64,000 bases of DNA. Source: CATOSD01 sp965226695 (lineage in GTDB: Bacteria > Chloroflexota > Dehalococcoidia > Lucifugimonadales > CATOSD01). A program made the translations under genes and the position numbers. The stretch lies in the NCBI GenBank assembly GCA_965226695.1, contig OZ245405.1:434001-498000 (forward strand). The letters run 5' to 3'. Of this stretch, positions 34,443 through 43,020 are shown piece by piece. The notes under the pieces were generated by a model. The model saw nothing but the letters and a program-made list of their open reading frames with translations, had not been told where the DNA came from and did not search any database. The first letter of the stretch is position 1, and each line of letters opens with the position of its first letter.

Positions 34443-35989
34443 TACTGACCACCTCGGATGAAGTCCGCGATTCGCTCGCCTATCATCATGGTGGTCACGT
34501 TGGTGTTGGCGCGGATGCAGTCGGGCATGACGGAGGCATCCACCACTCGCAGCCCCTCCAACCCGTGTGCCCTGCCGTACTGGTCGACCACCGCCATGGG
34601 ATCGGAAGCCGGCCCCATCTTGCAGGTTCCGGAGATGTGCTGTCCCGTGGTGGCCTCCCGCAAGAGCCAATCGTCCAGGGTGTCGTCGGACTCCATTTCG
34701 GCGTCGGTAGGCTCGATGCGCTCCTCCACTATGCTCTTGAACTCCTCCTTCTCGGCCAGCTTCAACGCCAGGTGCACGCCTTCCCGCATTCGACGGCGGT
34801 CGAACGGCTCCTGCAGATAGTTGTAGTCGAGGAAGGGTTGGACGTTGGGGTCATTCGAGGTGAGCCTCAGCTCTCCCGAGCCCAACGCCAGGTACAGCCC
34901 GACGGTCATTCGGATGCCCAGCGGTTCCATGCGCCCCCCGCCGCGGTTGACGCGCTCCGTAGCGTAGGAGCTCATTATGATTATCATGTCGTTGCGCAGG
35001 TCCGACCCTTCGGCCGTGTAGCGCAGCGCGAACTGGACCCTGGGCGCGAAGCCGTCCAGGTCGAAGCCTTCCTTCGTCTTCCAGGTCACGAACACGATGG
35101 GATGGTCTCGCAGGTTCTGGCCTACTCCGGGTGTGTCCCGGACCACGGGTATGCCCATCTCCCTGAGATGCTCCGCCGGGCCTACGCCGGATAGCATCAG
35201 GAGCTGGGGCGAGGCGATCGCCCCGCCGCTGAGAATGATCTCGTCACCCTCGACGTTGAATGTCTCGCCCCCGCTCTCCACCTCTAGCCCGATGGCGCGG
35301 TTGCCGTCGAACAGGACGCGCCGCACCGCGCAGTTGGGTCTCAGCGTGAGGTTCAGCCGGTGCCGGGAGGGGTTGAGGTAGCCCAGCGACGTGCTCCAGC
35401 GTATGCCGTTCGGGTTGTTGAACGGCACAGGACTCACGCCCGCCGAGTCCGGGTTGTTGAGGTCGGGGCTTTCGGCAAAGCCGCTGGCTCGACAGGCGGC
35501 GCGGAACGCCCTCTGCGCGGGCAGCAACTCCTCCGGCTTGAACCGGCGCGCTATGATAGGGCCGTCGGTGCCGTGAAAGTCGTCGTGGATGTCGGTGTCC
35601 GTCTCCAGCTTGCGGAAGAAGGGCAGCAGGCTCTCGAACTTCCACTCGTCGTTTCCGAACGACGCCCAGGTGTCGTAGTCCTCGGGAACGCCCCGCAGGA
35701 ACATCTGGCCGTTTATCGCGCTGGACCCGCCCGTGACTTTGCCCCTCGGCACCATCATCGGCTCCGCGGTGTCCGTGGCCTTACCGATGAACTGCCAGTT
35801 GTGGTCGCTGGTCATCACGTCCGTAGCCGTGGCGTAGCCGTGCCTCACCTCGTCCGGCAGCTCGTCGATGTCCGGATAGTCCGGCCCCGCCTCCAGCAGT
35901 AGCACCGAACGCCCAGGGTCTTCCGAGAGTCGGGATGCCACGATAGCGCCAGCCGATCCGGCCCCCACCACGATTGCGTCGTACTTCAT
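34442..35989 (-). CDS. GMC-family FAD oxidoreductase (choline dehydrogenase-like)
   Basis: The 515-residue protein starts with the dinucleotide-binding motif DAIVVGAGSAGAIVASRL..LLLEAGPD. It contains the GMC signatures GKVTGGSSAINGQMFLRG and LSGGAIASPQLLMLSGVGP, and the C-terminal catalytic region QHISGTCKMG..VVDASVMPDCIRANTNVTTMMIGER, with the conserved His and Asn. GMC enzymes oxidise alcohols or sugars with FAD; the substrate cannot be read from sequence. It has no signal peptide. A promoter-like pair at 36166-36194 reads toward it. It is divergent from gatC/amidase. Confidence 0.93.
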   Translation of the reverse strand: MKYDAIVVGAGSAGAIVASRLSEDPGRSVLLLEAGPDYPDIDELPDEVRHGYATATDVMTSDHNWQFIGKATDTAEPMMVPRGKVTGGSSAINGQMFLRGVPEDYDTWASFGNDEWKFESLLPFFRKLETDTDIHDDFHGTDGPIIARRFKPEELLPAQRAFRAACRASGFAESPDLNNPDSAGVSPVPFNNPNGIRWSTSLGYLNPSRHRLNLTLRPNCAVRRVLFDGNRAIGLEVESGGETFNVEGDEIILSGGAIASPQLLMLSGVGPAEHLREMGIPVVRDTPGVGQNLRDHPIVFVTWKTKEGFDLDGFAPRVQFALRYTAEGSDLRNDMIIIMSSYATERVNRGGGRMEPLGIRMTVGLYLALGSGELRLTSNDPNVQPFLDYNYLQEPFDRRRMREGVHLALKLAEKEEFKSIVEERIEPTDAEMESDDTLDDWLLREATTGQHISGTCKMGPASDPMAVVDQYGRAHGLEGLRVVDASVMPDCIRANTNVTTMMIGERIADFIRGGQ

Positions 35990-36165
35990 GACTCCCTCCT
36001 GCCGTCTCCAAGGGTTTCCAATAGGGACAACCTCTGTTTGCCTTCCCGCCCTCCGGCGCCAGAGTCAGGACCTGGCGACTATGAGAGTGGGGATTCCTCG
36101 CACATCCAGCACCGATGCGGGGATTCCTGGACATACCACGCTACGGGTGTTGGGCCTGCGCTCGG

Positions 36166-36194
36166 ATGATATATGCGCTCCAGGTGGGCGTCAA
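36166..36194 (-). promoter_or_regulatory. Promoter reading toward the GMC gene
   Basis: On the minus strand TTGACG (36189-36194) and TATCAT (36166-36171) are spaced by 17 bases. The GMC start is about 175 bases downstream, leaving a long leader. Confidence 0.45.
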
Positions 36195-36273
36195 CAACAG
36201 TTGCTCCACTCCCCGTGATAGAATGGCCGCAATCAAGGTTGCCATACACAAACCGGTAAAGGAGCCATCGCCA

Positions 36274-36468
36274 ATGGCTGAGATCACGCAACGGCAGGCG
36301 CGCGAACTGGCCCGCGCCGCCGGCATCGAATTGGACGACGACCGCGCCGCCGCGATAGCGGCCCGCCTCAACGCGGTGCTGGACGAGCTGGGCAAACTGC
36401 CCGACGACGCCCTGGCGGACTTCGAACCCCTGTCCGTCTTCTCGGCCGAGGAGTCCGACCATGAATGA
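36274..36468 (+). CDS. gatC: GatC-like small subunit
   Basis: The 64-residue protein (MAEITQRQARELARAAGIEL.. then LNAVLDELGKLPDDALADFEPLSVF) has the two-helix plus extended tail pattern of GatC and of the related small proteins found before amidases. ATG 36274 is preceded by AAAGGAG. Its end overlaps the amidase start by 8 bases. Because no GatB lies nearby, it may serve the adjacent amidase rather than tRNA amidotransferase. Confidence 0.75.
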   Translation: MAEITQRQARELARAAGIELDDDRAAAIAARLNAVLDELGKLPDDALADFEPLSVFSAEESDHE

Positions 36469-37861
36469 GCAAATCCCCCATGCACTATCCATAGAAGACG
36501 CGGCCGGAGCGCTGCGGAGCGGCAGCCTCTCCGCCGTCGAGTTGGCGCGGGCCTACCTCGACCGCATCGACGCTCGCAACGACCGGCTCGGCGCCTACGT
36601 CACCGTCACCCGCGAGGCCGCCCTGGCGCAGGCGGAGCGAGCCGACCGCGCGCTCGCCGCCGGCGAAGACCGGGGCGCCCTGCACGGCATCCCCGTCGCC
36701 ATCAAGGACATCATAGACGCGCGCGGAGTCCGCACCACCGCCGGCTCCAGGGTGCTTGCCGACAACGTGGCCGAAAGCGACTCGACCCTAACGGAGCGGT
36801 TGGAGCGCGCCGGCGCGGTGCTCCTGGGCAAGCTCAACCTCAGCGAGTTCGCCATTGGCGGCACCATCGACCACCCCTACGGCACGCCGCGCAATCCCTG
36901 GAACACCGAGCACTCCGCTGGCGGGTCCAGCAGCGGATCCGGCGTGGCCGTCGCGGCCGGCCTGTGCGCGGGCGCGCTCGGCTCCGACACCGGGGGCTCC
37001 ATACGCGGCCCCGCCGCATTCTGCGGCATCGTCGGCATCCGTCCCACCTACGGGCGCGTCACCCGACACGGCGTTGCGCCCATGTGCTGGTCGATGGACA
37101 CCGTCGGCCCCATGACGCGCACCGTCCGCGACTGCGCCATAATGCTGGCGGCGATCGCGGGTCGGGACGAGCGCGACACCACCTCGAGCCGCAACCCCGT
37201 TCCCGACTACCTGGCGTCGATGGAGGACGGGACCAACGGCCTGCGCGTGGGGCTGCCCAACGAGATGTTCGAGTACGAGGCGCTGTCTGCGGAAACGCAC
37301 GAGGCCGTGATGAGAGCGGTGACCGTGCTCGAGGAACTGGGCGCGTCTTCCGAGCGGATGTCGCTGCCCACTACGGAGCACAGCGGCGCGGTGTTCGTCG
37401 CCAGCGCCGACGTGGACGCCGCGTCGTTCCACGAACCCTGGCTCAAGAGCCGCCCGCAGGACTACGACTGGAGCACGCGAATCAGGCTGGAGTCGGCGCT
37501 GCTCACGCCCTCCACCGCCTACATAAGGGCGCAGAGGGCGCGCGCCAGGATTCGCCACGAACTGCTGGAGGCGCTGGAGCGCTACGACGTGCTTGTGATG
37601 CCGACGGGGCCTGTCACAGCGCCGTCGCTGGCCGCGTCTACAGGAAAACCGGGCGGGTACTATCAGGGCCGCTCCGACCTGGGCCGCCGCCGCTACACAA
37701 GCCCCGCGGCCCTCGCCGGCCTGCCCGCGCTCTCGCTGCCGTGCGGCTTCTCGAGCGCGGGACTGCCCATCGGCATGCAGATAATCGGGCGGCCGTTCGA
37801 CGAGGCCGGCGTGTTCAGGCAGCCAGGGCCTACGAGCGCGCGACCGAGTGGCGGACGATAG
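36461..37861 (+). CDS. Amidase-signature hydrolase (GatA-like), C-terminus frameshifted
   Basis: The amidase-signature core is complete: Lys in HGIPVAIKDIID (about residue 81), cis-Ser in SAGGSSSGSGVAVAAG (about 155), and the acyl-enzyme Ser in GSDTGGSIRGPAAFCG (about 180). Near 37815-37822 a single-base change diverts the last residues to RQPGPTSARPSGGR and TAG at 37861. The neighbouring frame continues ARAYERATEWRTI and stops at 37881, the usual amidase ending, so the intact gene was probably about 472 residues. The active site is far from the change and activity could persist. Substrate unknown; it may be a stand-alone amidase. Confidence 0.88.
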   Translation: MNEQIPHALSIEDAAGALRSGSLSAVELARAYLDRIDARNDRLGAYVTVTREAALAQAERADRALAAGEDRGALHGIPVAIKDIIDARGVRTTAGSRVLADNVAESDSTLTERLERAGAVLLGKLNLSEFAIGGTIDHPYGTPRNPWNTEHSAGGSSSGSGVAVAAGLCAGALGSDTGGSIRGPAAFCGIVGIRPTYGRVTRHGVAPMCWSMDTVGPMTRTVRDCAIMLAAIAGRDERDTTSSRNPVPDYLASMEDGTNGLRVGLPNEMFEYEALSAETHEAVMRAVTVLEELGASSERMSLPTTEHSGAVFVASADVDAASFHEPWLKSRPQDYDWSTRIRLESALLTPSTAYIRAQRARARIRHELLEALERYDVLVMPTGPVTAPSLAASTGKPGGYYQGRSDLGRRRYTSPAALAGLPALSLPCGFSSAGLPIGMQIIGRPFDEAGVFRQPGPTSARPSGGR

Positions 37862-37910
37862 CGCCGGACGGCGGGGCGTAAAGGGATTTCATAAAGACTC
37901 CCTATAGCCT

Positions 37911-38014
37911 CCTCTCCCTTGATGGGAGAGGATTGAGGTGAGGGTGAAGGCGTTGCGGCGCGACTCACGCTCGTCGTCACCCCCATCCTAACCTTCCCCC
38001 GTCAAGGGGGAAGG
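37911..38014. repeat. Two intergenic hairpin repeats
   Basis: CCTCTCCC/GGGAGAGG (37911-37931) and CCTTCCCCC/GGGGGAAGG (37992-38014) each form a perfect stem with a 5-base loop. The same GGGGGAAGG-type hairpin recurs near 1978-1998 and 62887-62907. They separate the amidase and MBL genes. Confidence 0.65.
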
Positions 38015-38063
38015 GACTTCGGCAACCCCCTTGCCCAGAATGACACAGGAAGGAGCGCCCCAA

Positions 38064-38933
38064 GTGACCCGCGTACACGTTCTCGGCGCCGGCACCCCGA
38101 CGCCCACGCCCACCCGCTTCGGCTCGTCGTTCGTCGTGAGCACGGGCGATGACCGGCTGATGATAGACTGCGGCCCTGCTGCAACCCACAAGCTGGTCCA
38201 GGCCGGGCTGTGGCCCACCGACGTGGACTACCTCTTCTTCACGCACCACCACTTCGACCACGACGTGGACTATCCGTGCTTTCTGCTGTGCCGGTGGGAC
38301 CAGAGCATCGGCAAGGAGAACCGCCTGCAGGTGTTCGGGCCAACGCTTACCGAGCGGCTGACGCACCGCATCCTGGACGAGCGGGACGGCGCGTTCGCGC
38401 ACGACTGGATCGCCAGGGTCAACCACCCGCTGAGCCAGCAGGTGTACGTCAACCGGGGCGGCGCGCTGCCCCGCAGGCCGCCCGACGTGCTGGCGAAGGA
38501 CATAGGCCCCGGCAAGGTGTACTCAGGCGCCGACTGGGAAGTGAGCGCCGCGCCGGCCGAGCACGTGCAGCCCTACCTGGACTCGCTCGCCTATCGCGTG
38601 GACACTCCCGATGGCAGCATCGTCTTCACCGGCGACACCCAGCCCTGCGACTCGGTGCGAGACCTCGCCAGGGACGCCGACGTGATGCTGTGCATGTGCT
38701 GGGACGACCAGGAGCGCATGGACGCCGTGGGCGAATCGGGCGGCCAGTGCGGCACCACGGGCGCGGCGGAGCTGGCGCAGGCCGCTGGGGTGAAGACGCT
38801 GGCGCTGGTGCACGTAGGCCCGCACCTGTCGCAGCACCCCAACCTGGAGAAGGGCATCGGAGACGTCAAGCGCATCTACGACGGACGGCTCATCTTCGCC
38901 GACGAGCTGATGTCGTTCGAGGTGGGCGGCTAG
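38064..38933 (+). CDS. Metallo-beta-lactamase-fold hydrolase
   Basis: The protein (289 residues from GTG 38064; in-frame ATGs exist at 38040 and 38031) begins VTRVHVLGAGTPTPTPTRFG. It carries the metal motif THHHFDHD (HxHxDH), GDTQPCDSV (Asp bridging ligand) and LVHVGPHL near the end. The layout matches ribonuclease Z/arylsulfatase-like MBL hydrolases. I favour the GTG because AAGGAG is 7-10 bases upstream. The substrate is unknown. Confidence 0.85.
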   Translation: MTRVHVLGAGTPTPTPTRFGSSFVVSTGDDRLMIDCGPAATHKLVQAGLWPTDVDYLFFTHHHFDHDVDYPCFLLCRWDQSIGKENRLQVFGPTLTERLTHRILDERDGAFAHDWIARVNHPLSQQVYVNRGGALPRRPPDVLAKDIGPGKVYSGADWEVSAAPAEHVQPYLDSLAYRVDTPDGSIVFTGDTQPCDSVRDLARDADVMLCMCWDDQERMDAVGESGGQCGTTGAAELAQAAGVKTLALVHVGPHLSQHPNLEKGIGDVKRIYDGRLIFADELMSFEVGG

Positions 38934-38937
38934 TCGG

Positions 38938-39075
38938 CTACTCTCCGCTCCCCATGGACTCGATGTAGTTGCCTATCTTTATCACCAGGATGAAGACGCC
39001 CACCGAGACCAACAGCGCGCCTACCGCCACCGTGAGGCCCGAGAATGCTGTGATCAACAACGCGGTATCCGACAC
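38938..39075 (-). CDS. 45-residue single-span membrane protein
   Basis: On the minus strand a GTG start (39075), preceded by GGGGAGGTGTTGAC, opens VSDTALLITAFSGLTVAVGA then LLVSVGVFILVIKIGNYIES and TAG at 38938. It has one long hydrophobic helix, a good ribosome-binding site and conserved-looking composition. It is convergent with the MBL gene, with stops 4 bases apart. Function is unknown. Confidence 0.5.
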   Translation of the reverse strand: MSDTALLITAFSGLTVAVGALLVSVGVFILVIKIGNYIESMGSGE

Positions 39076-39360
39076 GTCAACACCTCCCCTAGCCTAACCT
39101 GGCCCATCGAGGGGCAAGAGTTCCCTGCCCCGAATGGCGGCCAGTACCTGACGCGAACTTACCACACCGACAAACGCGGCGCAAACGCGGTGAGCGCCGC
39201 TTAACCTCTGAAAGGGAAAGGGCATAGGCGGCGTAAAGACCATCCACGAGGGTCGCCTGATACTCGCCGACTAGTTGATGGTGTTGGATGAGGACGTCAA
39301 GTACGGGATATGGAGTTAGGGCCTCGCTGGGAGTCAACTAGCAGCGACGGTCCTGGCATT
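39076..39360. other. Intergenic region with dispersed repeat
   Basis: TGACGCGAACTTACCACACC (from 39149, continuing to 39190) recurs with few changes at 43172-43212, upstream of pstS. Both are preceded by TGGCGGC-A/T-AGT. I see no gene. Confidence 0.5.
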
Positions 39361-39720
39361 CTAGATGGCGAGTATGAGGGTTGGTAGGGACATCAGGAAG
39401 AACATCACAGATACGATTAGCAGACCAATTATCAGGAAGCCTGTTCCTATGCCGATAGCACTCAGCGTCGTGGATGCGACTGCAGCCACAAGCATACGTC
39501 TGGAAGTCGCAGGGTTCTTTCTATCCAACCAGGTGAAGATGGAAGAGAACGCTACAGCCCCCTCGCAAAAGGTTCCGACGACCAGAGTCTAGAGCCATTC
39601 TCCATCGCTTGCTCTGTCCTGAACGAAGACAAGATACCCGAAAACAGCCGCAACTGCTATTCCTGGCAGTTGCGGAGCTAGCATCGCTAGGACGGCCATC
39701 GCCGCCGACAAGAAGCGCAT
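39361..39720 (-). pseudogene. Small multi-span membrane protein with an in-frame TAG
   Basis: From ATG 39720 the frame reads MRFLSAAMAVLAMLAPQLPG.., two hydrophobic segments, then GEWL and TAG (39589-39591). The same frame continues TLVVGTFCEGAVAFSS.. and two more hydrophobic helices (IGIGTGFLIIGLLIVSVMFF) to TAG at 39361. The total would be 119 residues. The continuous membrane-type composition on both sides suggests one gene broken by a point mutation, or a sequence error. No family is recognised. Confidence 0.4.
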
Positions 39721-40000
39721 TAAGAGTGCTTCTCAAAGCAGTGATGACAAAAATACAATCTCCCTGCCTCCGCATTGGGAGTCCGCCGACCATGTAGAGG
39801 ATTCTGAGGCTGTTCGCTGGTTCATCCAATGTGGGCTCCCACGTTGCCCGGGAATTGCCGAAACGCCTAAAGATTAGCTTAGACAGAAGCTTCAAGCCCT
39901 ATATCCGAATTGCGCAGCCAAGTCTCGCACTGCTCCATGTCCTTACGTTCAAAACCGCACCATTAGCGTTAGGTGTGTATTCGGAAATGCGAACAACTCC

Positions 40001-40438
40001 CTACTTACGCCACCACCCTAACCACAAGAAATGCCACATGCGGCCGAACCGTGAACGAAGAGTCTTCCGGCTCAATGCCGAGCCAAGCATACGGGCCCGT
40101 TCGGCGTCCGCATGCTCCGAATGACGACCTGGATCGATCCTCTCCAACCAAATTACGGCGTTGTTTTGTATGACGTAGTGGTTGCCGCAACTGGAATTGG
40201 CCCACACGGACCCACCTGTAGGACCGTCCAGCGAAACAGTCTTCCCATCGAAGTGAACGTGCCAACGGCTGGGGTGGAGGGACAGCACCGTCAAGTCGCC
40301 ACAACCGCAGGGACAGCGCAGGTTGATAGTCCGATGCTTGTGGCTGATCCATAGCTCGCCATCCTTGACTAAGTCTAACGGGGGCATCACCTCTACGAAG
40401 ATGGGGCGGAGCTTCAACGCTGATAACTTATTACGCAT
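40001..40438 (-). CDS. DUF6527-like Cys-rich protein of the ubiquitin-like operon
   Basis: The 145-residue protein starts at 40438 (MRNKLSALKLRPIFVEVMPP), overlapping the E1-like gene by 8 bases. It has LRCPCGCGDLTVLSL (about residues 41-55) and NSSCGNHYVIQNN (about 84-96), a likely zinc-binding set, with WHVHFDGKTVSLDGPTGG between. This matches, from memory, the family labelled DUF6527 that accompanies ThiF/ubiquitin-like operons. The C-terminal tail is basic. Function is unknown: it could be a target-recognition, E2-like or effector component. Confidence 0.65.
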   Translation of the reverse strand: MRNKLSALKLRPIFVEVMPPLDLVKDGELWISHKHRTINLRCPCGCGDLTVLSLHPSRWHVHFDGKTVSLDGPTGGSVWANSSCGNHYVIQNNAVIWLERIDPGRHSEHADAERARMLGSALSRKTLRSRFGRMWHFLWLGWWRK

Positions 40439-41615
40439 AAGAGAAGCGCCCTTTTTCGAGCAGGAACTTCTGGTAGAACGAAGGGGACTCTGAAGCATAC
40501 TGCCCAGTGCGGCGGCGCCACTCCATGACGGCAAACGTCGCCGCAGCCGCGTTCACTTCCGGCAGTTGTACATTGCGGTAGCCGGGGGCACCGCCTTCTA
40601 GTCTGGCGTTCGGTATGGCACCCTTCCACGCCTCAGAACCTGCGTCATAGGCACTTGTCGTCACAGCGCCTCTAACAGCGCAGTCCTCGAGCGTTATGCT
40701 CACACCCGAATCTATGAACGGAACGCCCGCCTCGGTGACAGCTTGGTAAACGACATCTTGGCGCGCCGAATCGCCGTCCGTGAGTTGGTCAATGCACACG
40801 AACGCGTAGTCGATAGGGTGATCCGACAGAAACTCGGCGAACATTGACGAGCTGTCCACTCGGACAGGATGCGGATGGATGCCGTCCCGGAACGCCGCAT
40901 ACTTGGAATGATAGTAATCGACCTTGAGCAGCGATCCCTCGCGAACGAGCTCAATTTCTTCGGCAGTAGGTGCGCCAGGGGCACGCTTGAGGGTGTGCCA
41001 ATCGACACAATCAGAGTCCAGTAGATGGATTTCCGACACGGGCGTTTTGGCAATGAGGTCAAGAAGGTAGGCACCCGTTCCACCCAAGCCGATAATCGCA
41101 ATGCGCTGACCACGGATGCGGTCCTGTACCGGAGCGATGTCGGCCCGTGCCTCAAATGTGTTAGGTATGTGGAAGGGGTCGGAAATCGCGAGAGCAGCAG
41201 GGTCGGAGTAACCGGCGGCCACCATGGCACCCACGATGTGCTTCGCGTAACGGTGAAGCACATCGTGGGCTGTCTCGTCCGGCTCTGCACGACCTTGAGC
41301 GCCTCTCTTGATGGAGATGTTTGACCAGGTCTTGCCGTCACCGCCGACGTAGTTCCCAATAGGGGTCCCATCCGCATTGTAGACTCGCCCGTCATACTCT
41401 CCATCAATGGTAATCTGGACCGCATGGACGTCGCCGCCTGTCCGATTGTCCGGTTTCCCGGTGGCGGGGTCGCGAGACGCCTCAATGGTGCAAGTGCCAA
41501 CAACCCCGCAGGCGAAGAGACAGGGAACCCGGAACGCGCGGACTGCGTCTGATTCGGCCTCGACGTCAAACCCGACCTGCTCGGCAAAGGCGCTGAGGCG
41601 GGACCTACGAGACAT
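40431..41615 (-). CDS. E1-like ThiF-family adenylyltransferase
   Basis: The 394-residue protein has an N-terminal region of about 150 residues of unclear fold and a ThiF/E1 domain. The domain has the ATP loop RIAIIGLGGTGAYLLDLIAK (about 171-190), LLDSDCVDWHTLKRAPGAPT (the Asp contacting ATP, then the N/R-type segment), and VCIDQLTDGDSARQ. Cys residues at VCIDQ and LEDCAVRG are candidates for a thioester site. The N-terminal part resembles the DUF6791-type domain often fused to such E1s (memory). ATG 41615 overlaps the upstream ubiquitin-like gene by 11 bases. It would activate the C-terminus of that protein. Confidence 0.82.
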   Translation of the reverse strand: MSRRSRLSAFAEQVGFDVEAESDAVRAFRVPCLFACGVVGTCTIEASRDPATGKPDNRTGGDVHAVQITIDGEYDGRVYNADGTPIGNYVGGDGKTWSNISIKRGAQGRAEPDETAHDVLHRYAKHIVGAMVAAGYSDPAALAISDPFHIPNTFEARADIAPVQDRIRGQRIAIIGLGGTGAYLLDLIAKTPVSEIHLLDSDCVDWHTLKRAPGAPTAEEIELVREGSLLKVDYYHSKYAAFRDGIHPHPVRVDSSSMFAEFLSDHPIDYAFVCIDQLTDGDSARQDVVYQAVTEAGVPFIDSGVSITLEDCAVRGAVTTSAYDAGSEAWKGAIPNARLEGGAPGYRNVQLPEVNAAAATFAVMEWRRRTGQYASESPSFYQKFLLEKGRFSYA

Positions 41616-41853
41616 GTTCCGGGTCCACCGAGAAGCTTGTGCCGTCCTTGACCTCGACGTCCTTGCCAGGCAGGAGAACACCGTACTCACCTTTCAAGTC
41701 GTCTTCGTAATCGATGCCGGGAGTGCCGATGATATGCTTGTTCTCAGGCGCGTGCAGTTCGTTCCAGATCTCCACGACTTGCTCATATGTCACGAGATTG
41801 CCTGGGACTTTGTACTCTCGACCGCTCACGTAAATCTGCGTGTCACCGTTCAT
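41605..41853 (-). CDS. Ubiquitin-like beta-grasp protein (multiubiquitin-type domain)
   Basis: The 82-residue protein starts at 41853 after AAAGAGG. The pattern TQIYVSGREYKVPGN, YEQVVEIWNEL, then GEYGVLLPGKDVEVKDGTSF fits the single beta-grasp unit of bacterial multiubiquitin-domain proteins. The C-terminus is DPEHVS: no Gly-Gly is encoded, so it is either processed or joined in a noncanonical way. It is first in a three-gene overlapping operon with the E1-like and DUF6527-like genes. This is one unit, whereas many relatives carry several. Confidence 0.7.
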   Translation of the reverse strand: MNGDTQIYVSGREYKVPGNLVTYEQVVEIWNELHAPENKHIIGTPGIDYEDDLKGEYGVLLPGKDVEVKDGTSFSVDPEHVS

Positions 41854-41884
41854 GGGTTTGCCCTCTTTCTGTTGTCCCACAAAA

Positions 41885-41975
41885 TATTGACAGTACCAAC
41901 TCAGGTACTCCAAAATACAGAGTACGAGATGGCAGACCCTGTGTCAAGCCTTCGGTAGTACATTGTACCGTTTAA
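41885..41975. promoter_or_regulatory. Divergent promoter region with GTAC operator-like sites
   Basis: Between the ubiquitin-like operon and the XRE gene lie AGTACC-N6-GGTACT (perfect inverted repeat, 41892-41909), AGTACG (41921-41926) and GGTAGTACATTGTACCG (41954-41970). A minus-strand promoter TTGGAG-N18-CAATAT overlaps the first site. Repeated symmetrical GTAC words here are the likely targets of the XRE protein encoded next door. Confidence 0.55.
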
Positions 41976-41990
41976 CGCACAGGAGGCGAG

Positions 41991-42470
41991 ATGAATGCAG
42001 GTAGGCTTGATCTCAGTGACCTAGGTCCCCTCGTTCTGGCCGAGCGAACCCGCAGAGGCATGAGCCTCCGTGAAGCGGCCCTTGTCATTGGTATCCCCTT
42101 CAATACGTTGGCGCGCGTTGAGAAAGGACATGTTCCAGATCTCCCGAAGTTCAAGCGGCTCGTAGAGTGGTGTGGTGCCGACATAAGGCAGTTCTTTGAG
42201 ATCCAAGAGAAGTCGACAGCTACGACCGACGTCATCGCTGAGCACCTTCGCGCAGATCGCAACCTTCCCCCTGAAGCCGCAGAACGAATTGCCGGCATCG
42301 TTACCGACCTTTATCAGGCACTGGCGCGACCCCAGGAAATCGCTGCAGTACACCTTAGGGCGGCCAAGACATTTCGGCCGGACGCGGCCCGTGCTCTGGG
42401 CACGTTACTGGGCGACATGAATGAAGCCCTCATGGAGGAGGCTGCTGATGGCCCTACGGAGAGGGTTTAA
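41991..42470 (+). CDS. XRE-family HTH regulator
   Basis: The 159-residue protein has an N-terminal helix-turn-helix (LVLAERTRRGMSLREAALV.., IPFNTLARVEKGHVPDLPKF, about residues 14-55) and a helical C-terminal part. It follows AGGAGGCGAG and an operator-rich region, and it overlaps the ImmA/IrrE gene by 23 bases. With the metallopeptidase it forms the common repressor-antirepressor arrangement of mobile and defence elements, and probably controls the divergent ubiquitin-like operon. Confidence 0.85.
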   Translation: MNAGRLDLSDLGPLVLAERTRRGMSLREAALVIGIPFNTLARVEKGHVPDLPKFKRLVEWCGADIRQFFEIQEKSTATTDVIAEHLRADRNLPPEAAERIAGIVTDLYQALARPQEIAAVHLRAAKTFRPDAARALGTLLGDMNEALMEEAADGPTERV

Positions 42471-43020
42471 GTCCGAAGCTGAGAGAATAGCACGACGTGT
42501 GCGCACGGAGTTGGGAATCGGTGCCGCTAAGCCAGTTGTGCCCGAGATTCTTGCCGAGATGCTGGGCATTGAGGTCCGAGCCGGTGACGAGCTGATCCCG
42601 CGAGAACGATTCAATGAACTCCAGAACATTCAGCCCGACTCCTTTTCTGCATGCACGCTCCGACCTTCGGCTGAGCGTCTGGTCGTTGTATACAACCCTT
42701 TATCGCCACCGTCGCGTCAGAGGAGCGACATCGCACACGAACTTGCGCACGTACTCCTTGATCACGATTTGAGTCGCGTTGAGAGGCTTGGTGATGTCAC
42801 CTTCCTTACTTGTGATCTGACTCAGGAAGAAGAGGCCGCCTGGTTGTCCGGATGCCTGCTTCTGCCCCGGTCATTGCTCTTGGCGGAAGTCCATAGGGGG
42901 TCAAGGGCGAAGGAGATCGCCAAGAAGTTCGGAGTAAGTGAAAGGATGGCCCAATACCGACTAGACGTCACTGGTGTGGCGAGGCAGTATCAGGCTGCCA
43001 TGAAGAAGAGACGCGTATGA
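42448..43020 (+). CDS. ImmA/IrrE-family metallopeptidase
   Basis: The 190-residue protein has the zinc-protease motif HELAHVLLDH (about residues 97-106) after QRSDIA, with the C-terminal LSGCLLLPRSLLL and SERMAQYRLDVTG regions typical of the family. ImmA-type peptidases cleave an XRE repressor to relieve repression. ATG 42448 is preceded by GGAGG and lies within the XRE gene, ensuring coupling. It is likely the trigger for induction of the ubiquitin-like operon. Confidence 0.88.
   Translation: MALRRGFKSEAERIARRVRTELGIGAAKPVVPEILAEMLGIEVRAGDELIPRERFNELQNIQPDSFSACTLRPSAERLVVVYNPLSPPSRQRSDIAHELAHVLLDHDLSRVERLGDVTFLTCDLTQEEEAAWLSGCLLLPRSLLLAEVHRGSRAKEIAKKFGVSERMAQYRLDVTGVARQYQAAMKKRRV

Noticed and set aside
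36274..37861. GatCAB tRNA amidotransferase operon
   Set aside because: There is no gatB, and the amidase is equally close to stand-alone amidases; only the GatC-like call is kept.
39361..39591. Read-through or recoding of in-frame TAG codons as a systematic feature
   Set aside because: Only two cases, no shared downstream context, and most genes in the window end normally in TAG, TGA or TAA.
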